Shown here: piece after piece, positions 1 to 18,516 of the stretch
Layout of the letters: every line of letters starts with the position of its first letter
Position numbering within the stretch: the first letter of the stretch is position 1
NCBI RefSeq assembly: GCF_019468465.1
Contig: NZ_CP080519.1
Coordinates: 10,592,501 to 10,656,500 of the forward strand
Reading direction: 5' to 3'
Length of the DNA: 64,000 bases
Source of the DNA: Amycolatopsis sp. DSM 110486
GTDB taxonomy: Bacteria; Actinomycetota; Actinomycetes; Mycobacteriales; Pseudonocardiaceae
Notes under the pieces: generated by a model
What the model was told of the DNA's origin: nothing
The model's database searches: none
Seen by the model: the letters and a program-made list of their open reading frames with translations, nothing else
Translations under genes and position numbers: made by a program

Positions 1-331
1 TGTCCGCGCCCTGCACTACTTCGGCGGCGCGCAGGAGCACCCCGCCGGGCTCGTCGTCTTCCCCGCTGATGACGTTGGCGCAGAAATGCATGCCGTAGAC
101 GAAGTACACGTACAGATACCCCGCCGGACCCCACATCAGGGCGTTGCGCGGGGTCTTGCCGCGGAAGCTGTGCGACGCCGGATCGTCGAAGCCGCGGTAG
201 GCCTCGACCTCCACTAGCCGCACGCCGACGGTGCCGTCGGGCGCGTCGGCCTCGAGGACCGCGCCGAGCAGCAGGTGCCCCAGGTCGACCGGGTCCAGTG
301 CCAGTTCCTCGCGCCGGAACAACCGGTCCAC
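1..331 (-). CDS. mpg: DNA-3-methyladenine glycosylase (Mpg/AAG family), 3' part cut by window edge
   Basis: Base-excision repair glycosylase that removes alkylated purines. About 110 N-terminal residues are present; the gene runs off the left edge. Family landmarks are clear: VEVEAYRG (with the catalytic-region Glu), DPASHSFRGKTPRNALM, then YVYFVYGMHFCANV and GGVLLRAAE. The start is GTG at 331, with a purine-rich SD (GGGGAG) just upstream. It lies 92 bp downstream of argH on the same strand, separated by a strong hairpin, so it is probably transcribed separately or by readthrough. The family call is firm; the C-terminus cannot be judged. Confidence 0.9.
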   Translation of the reverse strand, partial: MDRLFRREELALDPVDLGHLLLGAVLEADAPDGTVGVRLVEVEAYRGFDDPASHSFRGKTPRNALMWGPAGYLYVYFVYGMHFCANVISGEDDEPGGVLLRAAEVVQGAD

Positions 332-384
332 ACGTGCTCCCCTCGTTCCGCCCCAGCCTAACCGGCGGCTCCCGGGTGATCGGT

Positions 385-414
385 CCGGCCGGGAAGCTCA
401 TGCTCCCCGGCCGG
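385..414 (-). terminator. Hairpin at the end of the arginine operon
   Basis: A 13-bp stem (CCGGCCGGGAAGC with GCTCCCCGGCCGG, one A-C mismatch) closes a 4-nt loop 10 bp downstream of the argH stop codon. There is no T-tract, as is usual in actinobacteria. It lies between argH and the glycosylase gene. Confidence 0.65.
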
Positions 415-423
415 TCCGGCGCG

Positions 424-8764
<8,341 letters not shown>

Positions 8765-8790
8765 TCACCCGTTCGAGTGGACTCGCCGGG

Positions 8791-8825
8791 GCCGTGCCCG
8801 CGGCCACGAGGGCCGCGGGCACGGC
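8791..8825 (-). terminator. Hairpin after the small HTH gene
   Basis: A perfect 15-bp stem (GCCGTGCCCGCGGCC with GGCCGCGGGCACGGC, loop ACGAG) begins 4 nt past the stop codon of the 158-aa HTH gene. Confidence 0.75.
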
Positions 8826-8828
8826 TGC

Positions 8829-9305
8829 TCATTCCTCCCCCTCGGCGGACTCGCGCAGGCTCGGCGGCGCGGGCAGGTGGTGCCCCGGCCGTTCCGGATC
8901 GCAGCCCACGCGCGGCAGGCGGGAGCGGATACCACCCGCCGTGCGCTCGAACCGGCGGGCCAGCTCGGCGACCGTGTCGCCCGCGAGCCACGCGGACTCC
9001 AGCTCCGCGTCGAGCTCGGCGCTCCACGGTTTCCCTTGCTGCGCGGGCCGTTCGCCCGATCTTCGGCGCGGCCCGCCTGCGAACGCGTGGAGGCTGCCGG
9101 CCAGGAGGTCGGCCACCGCGGCGACCACGGTGGTGTCGAGGTCGAGCCTGCCGTGCACGACGGACTCTCCGTCGGGCCCTTCGCCGCCCACGGTGACCGT
9201 GACGCGGCGCTGCTCGGCCGTCTCGCCCGGGCGGGCGACGACGGCGATCTGATACTGGACGTTTCCGGCCCGGACCTCGGTCCGATGCTCTTCGATGATC
9301 GTCAT
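8829..9305 (-). CDS. Small protein with C-terminal helix-turn-helix-like segment
   Basis: The 158-aa product is not recognised as a named family. Residues 1-95 form a beta-rich segment (TVTVGGEGPDGESVV). A basic linker (PRRRSGERP) follows, then WSAELDAELESAWLAGDTVAELARRFERT and GGIRSRLPRVG. This last part looks like the SANT/sigma-region-4-type helix-turn-helix that actinobacteria append to many proteins. ATG 9305 was chosen because longer in-frame starts lack an SD. TACCTT sits 7 nt upstream and could be the -10 of a leaderless mRNA. A DNA-binding role is inference. Confidence 0.6.
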   Translation of the reverse strand: MTIIEEHRTEVRAGNVQYQIAVVARPGETAEQRRVTVTVGGEGPDGESVVHGRLDLDTTVVAAVADLLAGSLHAFAGGPRRRSGERPAQQGKPWSAELDAELESAWLAGDTVAELARRFERTAGGIRSRLPRVGCDPERPGHHLPAPPSLRESAEGEE

Positions 9306-9473
9306 GGCGGCGAAGGTAGCGCCCACCCCCGACAGAATCCGCTCACGGCCCGTGCCCGGGCGGCTGCGCTCCGAAATTGTCGGACCTCTGTCGTAGCGTC
9401 CTCGAGCGATCACGAACAGCGAGCGAGGGGGATCGGTGGAAGGGCACGGATCAGTACCGGAGCACAGACGGAG

Positions 9474-9507
9474 GGTGCCCCGGTCCGGCGGACCGGACCG
9501 GGGCACC
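9474..9507 (-). terminator. Hairpin after the tripeptidyl aminopeptidase gene
   Basis: A perfect 13-bp stem (GGTGCCCCGGTCC with GGACCGGGGCACC, 8-nt loop) starts 12 bp beyond the stop codon at 9520. Confidence 0.75.
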
Positions 9508-9519
9508 GGGAGGAAGGGA

Positions 9520-11109
9520 TCAGAAGTGCGACAGCGCGCCCGTTTTGGCCTGAGCCTGGGCCGGCTCTGGTGCCTCGCTCTTCTGCTGCGCGTCCGCGGC
9601 CGCCGGGACCGGCGGTGGCACCGGGTCGCACTGCGCGTCGGAGTGGTTGCCCGAGGTGCGCTTCGGCAGCGCGCCGGTCGCGAGGTAGTCGGCGACCTTG
9701 TCGTCCACGCAGGCGACGCCGGACAGCGAGCCGGCGTGCGTGGTGCCGCCGGGGGCGCTGATCAGGCTCGACTTCGGGAACAGCTTGCGCACGGCGAGGC
9801 TGCCCGCGTACGGCGTCGCCGCGTCGAGCTCCTCGCTGATGAGCAACACCCCGCCGACCTTGCCGCCGTCGACCTTCACCGGTTTGCCGACCTTGGCGGG
9901 CCAGTCGCGGCAGGGCGCGTTGAACCACGCGTTGCCCCAGGTCTCGAACGGAGCGCGGAAGTAGGTCGTCCAGTTGTCGAGGCGCCAGCGGTTCCAGCCG
10001 GCCGGCCACTGCACGTCGGTGCACTGGACGGCGCTGTACACGGCGTACCCGTTGTCGTCACCGGGCGGGTTGGAGCTGTCGTAGAGCTTCTTGAGCGTCT
10101 GCCAGTCGCCGCGGTGCACCCAGCCGTCGAACGCCTTGGCCAGGTCCTCCCAGCCGAACACGTAGTAGCCGGCCTGCAGGAAGACGTCGGTCCACTCGTC
10201 GCCGCCGATCACGCCGCCGGCGGCGGAGCGGTCGAGCTTCTTCTGCTGGTCGTACCAGAGCTTCTCCACCGCGGCCTCGGTCTTGCCGAGGTGGTAGACG
10301 CTGTCGTACTTCGCGAGCCAGCCGAAGTAGATCTTGATGTTGCGGTCGAAGGCCACGTCCTGGTCCAAGTTGGCCTCGTACCAGACCTTGCCCGGGTCGA
10401 CGTTGCCGTCGAGCACCATGCGGCGCACGTTCTTCGGGTACAGCGTGCTGTAGACCTGGCCGAGGTAAGTGCCGTAGGAGAAGCCGTAGTAGTTGATCTG
10501 CTTCTCCCCCAGCGCGAGGCGGAGGCTGTCCATGTCCTGCGCGACGTCGGTGGTCTTGATGTGGTCGAGGATCGCGCCGTTCTTCGCACACGCCTTCGCA
10601 TAGCCCTTGGCCTTGGCGAGCCAGGTGCGCTCGAGCTGCGGCGTCGAAGGCACGTACGGCGGGCGGTCGTAGGAGAAGTAGCCGCCATCGCACGTCACGG
10701 CCGGCTTGCTGGAGCCGACGCCGCGCGGGTCGAAGCCGATCCAGTCGTAGCTCTCACCGGCGCCGTGCGGCACGTACTGACCGAGTACCGAGAGCCCGAG
10801 CCCGGAACCGCCGGGGCCGCCGGGGTTGACCAGCATCACGCCCTGGTCCTGCGCGGACTTGTGCTTGATCCGCGACACGGCGACCTGCACCTTGGTGCCG
10901 GAGGGCTTCGCGTAGTCCATCGGGACCACGAGGAACCCGCACTCGGCACCGGCGTTCTTCAGGCTCGTGGTCTGGCACGGCCCCCAGCTGATCGACGGCG
11001 GGGTGTAGCCCGGCTTCGCCGCCCCCGGCACAGCTGTGGCCGCCGGCGCGGCGGCCATCGTCCCGACCGCGACACCCGCGGCGGCCAGGACAGCAAGGAT
11101 TTTCTTCAC
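9520..11109 (-). CDS. Secreted tripeptidyl aminopeptidase-type alpha/beta hydrolase (S33)
   Basis: Exported serine peptidase of the Streptomyces TAP/SlpD/SlpE type, 529 aa. The signal peptide (KKILAVLAAAGVAVGTMAAAPAATA, about 28 residues) ends near AVPG. The alpha/beta hydrolase core has the oxyanion NPGGPGGSG (95-103), nucleophile Ser211 in GFSYGTYLG, acid Asp429 in SEELDAATPY and base His458 in GGTTHAG. The C-terminal 35 residues are Pro/Ala/Gln-rich and low complexity. The GTG start at 11109 has SD GAGGG 6 nt upstream. It probably releases N-terminal peptides outside the cell; the exact specificity is not readable. Confidence 0.88.
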   Translation of the reverse strand: MKKILAVLAAAGVAVGTMAAAPAATAVPGAAKPGYTPPSISWGPCQTTSLKNAGAECGFLVVPMDYAKPSGTKVQVAVSRIKHKSAQDQGVMLVNPGGPGGSGLGLSVLGQYVPHGAGESYDWIGFDPRGVGSSKPAVTCDGGYFSYDRPPYVPSTPQLERTWLAKAKGYAKACAKNGAILDHIKTTDVAQDMDSLRLALGEKQINYYGFSYGTYLGQVYSTLYPKNVRRMVLDGNVDPGKVWYEANLDQDVAFDRNIKIYFGWLAKYDSVYHLGKTEAAVEKLWYDQQKKLDRSAAGGVIGGDEWTDVFLQAGYYVFGWEDLAKAFDGWVHRGDWQTLKKLYDSSNPPGDDNGYAVYSAVQCTDVQWPAGWNRWRLDNWTTYFRAPFETWGNAWFNAPCRDWPAKVGKPVKVDGGKVGGVLLISEELDAATPYAGSLAVRKLFPKSSLISAPGGTTHAGSLSGVACVDDKVADYLATGALPKRTSGNHSDAQCDPVPPPVPAAADAQQKSEAPEPAQAQAKTGALSHF

Positions 11110-11239
11110 GGTGGCCCTCTTCGCTCGCGGGTTACCCGAATTGGTCGAAACTACCGACAACCCGGAACAATCTCCTCGCACGACACGAGTTGCGCCAGCC
11201 GTCGCCCGCCGGTGGCCGGCGCGGTGGAGGTGACCGCGG

Positions 11240-11929
11240 ATGGGTGTGGACAAGGCGTTGATCTCGGCTGTCCGAACCGGACTCGCCGCCCGGTCGGACC
11301 CGGGGAAAGCGCCCGCCATGCAGGCCTACATGAAGTCGGCGATGCCGTATCGCGGGGTGGCCAAACCGGGGCGCGCCGCGCTCATGAAAGAGGTCCTCGC
11401 CGCCCACGTTCTGCCCGATCGGGTGAGTTTTTCAACGACCGTGCTGGCCCTGTGGCGCGACGCGGAATTCCGCGAAGAGCGCTACGCGGCGATCGACCTG
11501 TCGGGTCACCGCGCGTACCGGCGGTGGCAGGACCCGGACCTGCTCGGCCTCTACGAGGAGCTCATCGTGGACGGTGCGTGGTGGGACTTCGTCGACGAGG
11601 TCGCGATCCGCCGCGTCGGGCCGATCCTGCGGGAGTACCGCGCGGAAGTCACGCCGGTGCTGCTGCGCTGGGCCACCGACCCCGACCGCTGGCGGCGCCG
11701 CACCTCGGTCATCTGCCAGGTGTCGGCGAAAACGGACGTCGACCGCACCCTTTTGACGACGGCGATCGAAGCCAACAGCGCTGACCCGGATTTCTTTCTG
11801 AGGAAAGGAATCGGCTGGGCGTTGCGCGACCAGGCGAAAACGGATCCGGACTGGGTGCGCTCCTTTGTGCGCGACCACCCGGGGCTGTCACCACTGTCCA
11901 CACGGGAGGCTGTGAAGAACCTGACCTGA
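11240..11929 (+). CDS. AlkD-like HEAT-repeat DNA alkylation repair protein
   Basis: The 229-aa protein matches the AlkC/AlkD glycosylase family, which excises bulky or positively charged alkylated bases without base flipping. Family features are YMKSAMPYRGV near the N-terminus, repeated helical pairs, WWDFVDEVA, and the C-terminal FFLRKGIGWALRDQAKTDPDWVRSFV that is highly typical of the family. It is transcribed away from the aminopeptidase gene across a 130-bp divergent spacer. The ATG at 11240 follows GAGGTGACCGCGG, a modest SD. Confidence 0.85.
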   Translation: MGVDKALISAVRTGLAARSDPGKAPAMQAYMKSAMPYRGVAKPGRAALMKEVLAAHVLPDRVSFSTTVLALWRDAEFREERYAAIDLSGHRAYRRWQDPDLLGLYEELIVDGAWWDFVDEVAIRRVGPILREYRAEVTPVLLRWATDPDRWRRRTSVICQVSAKTDVDRTLLTTAIEANSADPDFFLRKGIGWALRDQAKTDPDWVRSFVRDHPGLSPLSTREAVKNLT

Positions 11930-11988
11930 CAGCAACCCACGACCGGACGAAGGGAGGACCAAGCACGGAACAGGAGCCGACAGGACGA

Positions 11989-12255
11989 CCGGAAGCCGAG
12001 CCGCCGAGGCGGGTACTCGGCGCAGGTACCGGGGCACGCAGCCGGGTCGCCACTCGCGGCGGAGGCCCGGGGCAGCGACCTGAGGCGGGCACCTGGGTGA
12101 GCGCCCGAGACCGGCACCCCGGGGCGGCCGCGCACAGCAACCGGGATGGCCGTTCGCGGCAAGCAGCCGCGGCAGTCACCCGAGACCGGCACCGGGGCAG
12201 GCGCCAGCGGCCAGCGCCCGGAGCCGGCACCGAGTGGAGAGCCGACAGTGGAGAG
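11989..12255. repeat. Degenerate ~38-bp tandem repeat, about seven units
   Basis: The 420 bp between the AlkD-like gene and pheT hold no convincing gene. Units begin with CCGGGG, CCGAGA or CCGGAG at 11989, 12029, 12067, 12105, 12141, 12180 and 12218, giving spacings of 40, 38, 38, 36, 39 and 38 bp. The clearest shared core is CCGAGACCGGCACC, exact at 12105 and 12180 and one substitution different at 12218. The array ends just before the pheT terminator. Open frames crossing it have no recognisable product. Confidence 0.6.
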
Positions 12256-12273
12256 CCGGCGGCGGAGAAACGG

Positions 12274-12319
12274 CAGTGGGCCGGAAACTCCGCGGCGAGG
12301 CGGTGTCTCCGGCCCACTG
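12274..12319 (-). terminator. pheST terminator
   Basis: Perfect 12-bp stem CAGTGGGCCGGA/TCCGGCCCACTG around a 22-nt loop, 31 bp past the pheT stop codon. The loop itself can pair partially. Confidence 0.65.
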
Positions 12320-12350
12320 GACCGAGATCGGTCAGGTGGTGCTGCGGGGG

Positions 12351-14920
12351 TCAAGCCCGCAGCGTCGCTCCGAAGCGGTCGCCGGCGGCGGAGACGGCGG
12401 CGTCGCGGGCCTTGGTGGCTTCGTCGACCGTCAGGGTGCGGTCCGGGGCCCGGAAGCGGAGCTTGTAGGCCAGGGACTGCTTGCCTTCGCCGATCTGAGT
12501 GCCGGTGTAGACGTCGAAGAGCGCGATGTCTTCGAGGAGCTCACCGGCGCCCGAGCGTAGGACCTCGGCGAGGTCGGCGGACGGGACGTCGGAGCCGGCG
12601 ACCAGGGCGACGTCGAGCAGCACCGGCGGGTAGGCCGAGACCCTCGGTGCCGGGCGGGAGTCCGGCAGCGGGATGGCGTCGAGGTCGAGCTCCATGGCGA
12701 CGGTGCGCGGCGGCAGGCCCAGGGCCTCGACGACCTTGGGGTGCAGCTCGCCCGCGTGGCCCACCGGCCAGTCGCCCACGCGCAGCTGGGCGCAGCGGCC
12801 CGGGTGCCACGGCGGGAGGTCGGCCGCCTGCACCGTGAGCTCCACGCCGGCGGCCTCGGCCACCAGGCGGGCGGCCTCGACGGCGTCGGCCCAGCCGGCC
12901 GGCTCGCCCTTCCCCCACCAGCCGGCGCGGCGGCGCAGGCCGGTGAGCACGACGGCGACGTGCACGGGCTGGGCGGGCACGGCGGCTTCCAGCACGGCAA
13001 GCTCTTCGTCGCTCGGCCGGTGCTCGACGCCGAGGTCCGGCACCTTCAGCTGGTGCGGCTTCGGCAGCACGACCTGGCCGATGTGGAAGAGCGAGACGTC
13101 CTTCATGCCGCGGGACACGTTGCGCTGCAGCGTGTCGAGCAGGCCGGGCAGGAGCGTCGTCGACATGCGGTCGTGGTCGGCTTCGAGCGGGTTGCGCACG
13201 CGGACGGTCTTGCGGCGCACGTCGTCCTCGGGCAGGCCGAAGGAGTCCCACACCGAGTCGCCGACGAACGGGAAGGGCAGGACCTCGACGTAACCCGCCT
13301 CGGCCAGAGCACGGGCGACACCGCGGCGGCGCTTCTGCTCTTCGGTGAGGCCACGGCCCGCGGGCGCCGCAGGCAGAACCGACGGGATGCTCTCGTAGCC
13401 CTCGAGCCGCAGCACCTCCTCGACGAGGTCGGCGGGCTGCACGAGGTCGGCGCGCCAGCTCGGCGGGTTCGCGGTGACCGAGGAGATGCCGGCGTCGCTG
13501 GTGCTCACCTGGACCTTGCAGCCGATCTGGGTGAGCCGCCGGACGGTGACGCCGCGCTCGTAGCGCACGCCCGCCACCTGGTCGGGCAGGTTGATCGGCA
13601 TGGTGACCGGCGGCAGCGGCGCGACGCCGCCCTCGTCGGTGCGGCCGGGCTGGATGGCGCCCTCGCCGTACTGGCGCAGCAGCCTGGCGGCCAGCTCGAC
13701 TGCGGCCGCGCACAGGCCCGGGTCGGTGAAGCGCTCGAAGCGCTTGGCCGCCTCGGAGAACAGCTTGTGGCGACGCGCCGTGCGGCTGATCGACGCGGGG
13801 TTCCAGTGCGCCGCTTCGAGGAGCACGTCGGTGCTCTCCGGGGTGATCTCCGTGCCGGCGCCACCCATGGTGCCCGCGAGCGAGATCACGCCGGAGTCGT
13901 CGGCGATCACGATGTCGTCGGCGTCGAGCGTGCGCACGACGTCGTCCAAAGTGGTCAGCTTCTCCCCCGTCTTCGCGCGCCGCACCACCAGGTCGCCCTG
14001 GATGGCGGTGGTCGCGAACGCGTGGAGCGGGTGACCGAGTTCGAGCATCACGTAGTTGGTGACGTCGACGGCCAGCGAGATCGACCGGATCCCGGCGAGC
14101 ATCAGCCGGCGGCGCATCCACCAGGGCGACGGCGCCGTCGCGTCGAGACCCTTCACGCGGCGCAGCACGAACCGCGGGCAGCCTTCGGGGTCCTCGACCC
14201 GCACCGGCCACGCGTCGCCCTCGGCCTCGGGGATGTCGATGTTCGCGGGGTCGCCGAAGGGCACGTCGAGCGCGTTGGACAGCTCGCGCGCGAGGCCGCG
14301 GATCGACAGCGCGTAGCCGCGGTCCGGGGTCGGCGTGACCTCGATGACGGTGTCGGACAGACCCAGCAGCTCCTTGGCGTCGTCGCCAGGGCTCGCGGTG
14401 CCCGGCGGCAGCACGAGGATGCCGCTGTGGTCCTCGCCGAGGCCCAGCTCCTTGGCGGAGCAGATCATGCCGTCGCTGACCTTGCCGTAGGTCTTGCGCG
14501 CGGCGATCTCGAAGTCGCCCGGCAGCACGACGCCCGGCAGTGCGACCACGACGAGGTCGCCCTCGGCGAAGTTGGCGGCACCGCACACGATGCCGCGGGT
14601 CTTGATGCCGTGGGGGCCCTCGTTCTCGATGGGGCCTTCGTCGTCGTCCTCGTCGTCGTCCTCATCGGACGCGGCGGTGTCCTCTTCGGACTCCGGCTCC
14701 TCGCCGACCTCGACGCGGCAGAACCGCACCGGCTTCTTGAAGCCCGTCAGCTCCTCGATTTCGGCGACGCGCCCGACCACGAGCGGGCCGGTCACGGGGC
14801 CGAGCTCGCTCAGCTCGTCGACCTCGATCCCGATCCGCACGAAGGCGTCGGCCAGGTCCTGGGGCGTGACCTCGTCACCCACGTCGAGGTGCTCGGTCAG
14901 CCAGCTCACCGGGACTCGCA

Positions 14921-14921
<1 letters not shown>
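12351..14921 (-). CDS. pheT: Phenylalanyl-tRNA synthetase beta subunit
   Basis: The 856-aa beta chain of the alpha2-beta2 enzyme. It begins VRVPVSWLTEH, followed by the EMAP/OB tRNA-binding domain (about 40-170), the B3/B4 editing region (to about 400), B5, and the C-terminal ferredoxin-fold anticodon-binding domain ending AYKLRFRAPDRTLTVDEAT. The GTG start at 14921 overlaps the pheS stop TAG by one base. Unusual: within the tRNA-binding domain, between CRVEVGEEP and GIKTRGIVCGAANF, sits an acidic insert of about 28 residues (74-101) rich in Asp/Glu, encoded by repeated GAC/GAG codons. All core motifs are intact, so the enzyme should be functional. Confidence 0.96.
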
Positions 14922-16084
<1,163 letters not shown>

Positions 16085-16147
16085 TCACCCTCCGCTAAGG
16101 AGCCCGCCTCCGCACCGGCCGCGATCGGCCGCGCGCGACGGCGCCGG

Positions 16148-16960
16148 TCAGCGGTGCGCGGCCATCGCGGCCGTGTACACGCAGACAGCGGCCGCCGTGG
16201 CCAGGTTGAGGCTTTCGGCTTTGCCGTACAACGGGATGCGGACGGCGGCGTCGGCCGCCGACAGGACGGCCGGGGACAGGCCGTGCGCCTCATTGCCGAA
16301 GATCCACGCGACCGGGTCACCGAACGTGATCTCGTCGAGCGAAGTGTCCGCGTAGCCGTGGGCGGCCAGGGTGCGCAGGCCGGCGGCGCTCAGCGACGTA
16401 AGCACCGACGGGATGTCACGCTCGCGGGCCAGCGGGACGTGGAAGGTGCTGCCGGCGGCGGCGCGGACGCTCTTGCCGTTGTGGGGGTCGACGGTGTCGC
16501 CCGCAAGGATCACGGCGTCGGCGCCCGCGGCGTCGGCGACGCGGATCACGGTGCCGGCGTTGCCGGGTTCGGCGACGTCCACCAGGACGACCACCAGTCG
16601 AGCACCGGTCAGCACCGTCGAGAGTGGACGGTCGACCAGGGCGCACACGGCCACGAGGCCTTGCGGGGTCACGGTTTCCGACAGGCCGTCGGCGGCGCGG
16701 TCGGTGATGAGCGAAACGGCCACACCCGCCGAGGAGGCGGCGGTCATCAACTCGGGGTGCGCCGAAGCCGCGCGTTCCGTGGCGAACAGCTCGAAAACGG
16801 TGCCGTGGGCCAAAGCGGCCTCGACGGCGTTGACGCCCTCAGCCAGGAAGCGGCCGGTCTTTTCGCGTTCCGCGCGGCGCGTCAGTTTGCGCGCAGCAAC
16901 GACCCGGGGGGTCCGTTCGGTGAACGGGACCGCCCCGGGTCGCGGAAAACTGCCGGTCAG
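16148..16960 (-). CDS. SpoU/TrmH-family rRNA 2'-O-methyltransferase with apparent CTG start
   Basis: SAM-dependent trefoil-knot (SPOUT) methyltransferase, 270 aa, of the type encoded after rplT in many actinobacteria. An N-terminal substrate-binding domain ([19 protein letters not shown]) precedes motif 1 [17 protein letters not shown], motif 2 [13 protein letters not shown] and motif 3 [19 protein letters not shown]. No ATG, GTG or TTG lies in frame between deep inside rplT and residue ~60. The best start is CTG at 16960, which overlaps the rplT stop as CTGA, matching the NTGA overlaps used elsewhere here. The modified nucleotide is not identifiable. Confidence 0.85.
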   Translation of the reverse strand: MTGSFPRPGAVPFTERTPRVVAARKLTRRAEREKTGRFLAEGVNAVEAALAHGTVFELFATERAASAHPELMTAASSAGVAVSLITDRAADGLSETVTPQGLVAVCALVDRPLSTVLTGARLVVVLVDVAEPGNAGTVIRVADAAGADAVILAGDTVDPHNGKSVRAAAGSTFHVPLARERDIPSVLTSLSAAGLRTLAAHGYADTSLDEITFGDPVAWIFGNEAHGLSPAVLSAADAAVRIPLYGKAESLNLATAAAVCVYTAAMAAHR

Positions 16961-17334
16961 GCCGACTTCGCTTCGCCGGTGTTGACGTTCGCCTTGGCGA
17001 GCTCGGCGAGCGCCGTGAAGGCGGCAGCGTCGTTGACCGCGAGGTCCGCGAGGATCTTGCGGTCGACCTCGACACCGGCGACCTTGAGGCCCTGGATGAA
17101 CCGGTTGTAGGTCACGCCGTTGGCCCGAGCGGCCGCGTTGATACGGGTGATCCACAGCTGGCGGAAGTCACCCTTGCGCGCGCGGCGGTCGCGGTAGGCG
17201 TAGTTGAGCGAGTGAAGCGTCTGCTCCTTGGCCTTGCGGTACAGCCGCGAACGCTGGCCGCGGTAGCCGCTGGCCAGTTCGAGAGTTGCGCGACGCTTCT
17301 TCTGGGCGTTGACCGCCCGCTTGACGCGTGCCAC
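16957..17334 (-). CDS. rplT: 50S ribosomal protein L20
   Basis: 125-aa L20, an early 23S rRNA assembly protein. The very basic N-terminal extension [23 protein letters not shown], the [22 protein letters not shown] core and the compact C-terminal domain are standard. It is third in the infC-rpmI-rplT operon, and its stop overlaps the start of the methyltransferase gene. Confidence 0.98.
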   Translation of the reverse strand: MARVKRAVNAQKKRRATLELASGYRGQRSRLYRKAKEQTLHSLNYAYRDRRARKGDFRQLWITRINAAARANGVTYNRFIQGLKVAGVEVDRKILADLAVNDAAAFTALAELAKANVNTGEAKSA

Positions 17335-17401
17335 TGGTCCATCCTGTCGGTTTCAGGGGGCGCGGAGACCCCGGAGTGATGTGGTGCGAGTACGGGGAGA
17401 G

Positions 17402-17596
17402 TCAGATCCCGAGCAGGCGCTTGACCCGGCCGGCCTCGGTCTTGGAGAGCTCCGTGGTGCCCTCGAGACGGCGGGTGAGGCGGTTGGACTTCTTCTCCAT
17501 CAGGTGCCGGCGGCCGGCCTTCTGGCGGCGCAGCTTGCCCGTGCCCGTCACGCGGATCCGCTTGGACGTACCGCTGTGCGTCTTCATCTTCGGCAT
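17402..17596 (-). CDS. rpmI: 50S ribosomal protein L35
   Basis: 64-aa L35 beginning [22 protein letters not shown], with the typical KRRLM-type centre ([18 protein letters not shown]). The ATG at 17596 follows a GAGGACAGAAC leader with a recognisable SD. It lies 67 bp before rplT and 82 bp after infC, the conserved IF3-L35-L20 order. Confidence 0.98.
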   Translation of the reverse strand: MPKMKTHSGTSKRIRVTGTGKLRRQKAGRRHLMEKKSNRLTRRLEGTTELSKTEAGRVKRLLGI

Positions 17597-17678
17597 GGTT
17601 GTTCTGTCCTCTTCCGTGCGGCGGCACACCGGTCCCCCGGTGTGCCGCTGACTGTGCTGGTCGGCGCTGCGGGAGGCG

Positions 17679-18236
17679 TTACGCCTCGGGCACCTCGGCC
17701 TCGGCCTTGACGGCCTTGGGCTTCACGTTCTTGTGCGGGGCCAGCACCATGATCATGTTGCGACCGTCCTGCTTGGGCGACGATTCGACGAAGCCCAGCT
17801 CGGTCACGTCGTCGGCCAGCTTCTGCAGCAGCCGGAAACCGAGCTCCGGCCGGGACTGCTCGCGACCGCGGAACATGATCGTGACCTTGACCTTGTTGCC
17901 TGCCGCCAGGAACCGCGACACGTGACCCTTCTTGGTCTCGTAGTCGTGCTGGTCGATCTTCGGACGCAGCTTCTGTTCCTTGATGACGGTCAACTGCTGG
18001 TTGCGGCGGGACTCGCGGGCCTTCTGCGCGCTCTCGTACTTGAACTTGCCGAAGTCCATGAGCTTGCATACGGGCGGGCGGGCCTGAGGCGCGACCTCGA
18101 CGAGGTCGAGATCGTTCTCCTGTGCCAGCCGCAGCGCATCTTCGATCCGGACGATGCCGACCTGCTCGCCGTTGGGTCCGACGAGCCGGACTTCCGGCAC
18201 CCGGATACGTTCGTTGATGCGTGTCTCGGAGCTGAT
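17679..18236 (-). CDS. infC: Translation initiation factor IF-3 with ATC start
   Basis: 185-aa IF3, which proofreads initiator tRNA and start codons on the 30S subunit. The N-domain ([20 protein letters not shown]), the linker [23 protein letters not shown] and the C-domain ([19 protein letters not shown]) are all present. There is no ATG or GTG near the family N-terminus. A perfect AAGGAGG is followed by four C's and then ATC at 18236. Rare AUY/AUA starts are a known infC feature that allows IF3 to repress its own synthesis. A short acidic tail ends AEAEVPEA. Confidence 0.95.
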   Translation of the reverse strand: MSSETRINERIRVPEVRLVGPNGEQVGIVRIEDALRLAQENDLDLVEVAPQARPPVCKLMDFGKFKYESAQKARESRRNQQLTVIKEQKLRPKIDQHDYETKKGHVSRFLAAGNKVKVTIMFRGREQSRPELGFRLLQKLADDVTELGFVESSPKQDGRNMIMVLAPHKNVKPKAVKAEAEVPEA

Positions 18237-18294
18237 GGGGCCTCCTTGGTCCGAGTGACTACTTCTCTTCTCGACCTGGTGCCCACATGACTCA

Positions 18295-18330
18295 GGCCCC
18301 GTCTCCGGCATCCTGCCGGTTCACGGGGCC
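18295..18330 (-). promoter_or_regulatory. Strong stem-loop in the infC leader
   Basis: GGCCCCGT (18295-18302) pairs with ACGGGGCC (18323-18330). Inside it, CCGGCA (18305-18310) pairs with TGCCGG (18314-18319) around a 3-nt loop. It lies about 60 nt upstream of the infC ATC start on the transcribed strand, so it may be a leader regulatory structure or attenuator. Confidence 0.5.
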
Positions 18331-18372
18331 CGCTCTGTCTCCGATCGCGCCCGATCACCAGGATCGAACGCT

Positions 18373-18414
18373 TCGCCGAAATGACAGATGTACCGACATC
18401 CACCACTTCGGCGA
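18373..18414. promoter_or_regulatory. Second dyad upstream of infC
   Basis: TCGCCGAA (18373-18380) pairs with TTCGGCGA (18407-18414), and GATGT/ACATC (18387-18391 and 18396-18400) pair inside. It lies in the 280-bp divergent space between infC and the DUF1844 gene and could be part of a longer infC leader or a protein-binding dyad. Confidence 0.35.
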
Positions 18415-18516
18415 GACCGGACCCGGACACCTGAAGCGGTGACGCGGGTGGGAGCGGGGCTCCACTTGCCGCCCCCGATTCCTCAGGGGCTGGTCGCTCG
18501 TGGAAGGGTACCAGAC

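Noticed and set aside
11989..12255. CRISPR array
   Set aside because: Units are degenerate along their whole length, with no conserved repeat/unique spacer alternation and no cas genes.
16961..17155. N-terminal extension of the rRNA methyltransferase from a GTG inside rplT
   Set aside because: It would add 65 Arg-rich residues read from the wrong frame of rplT, unlike any family member.
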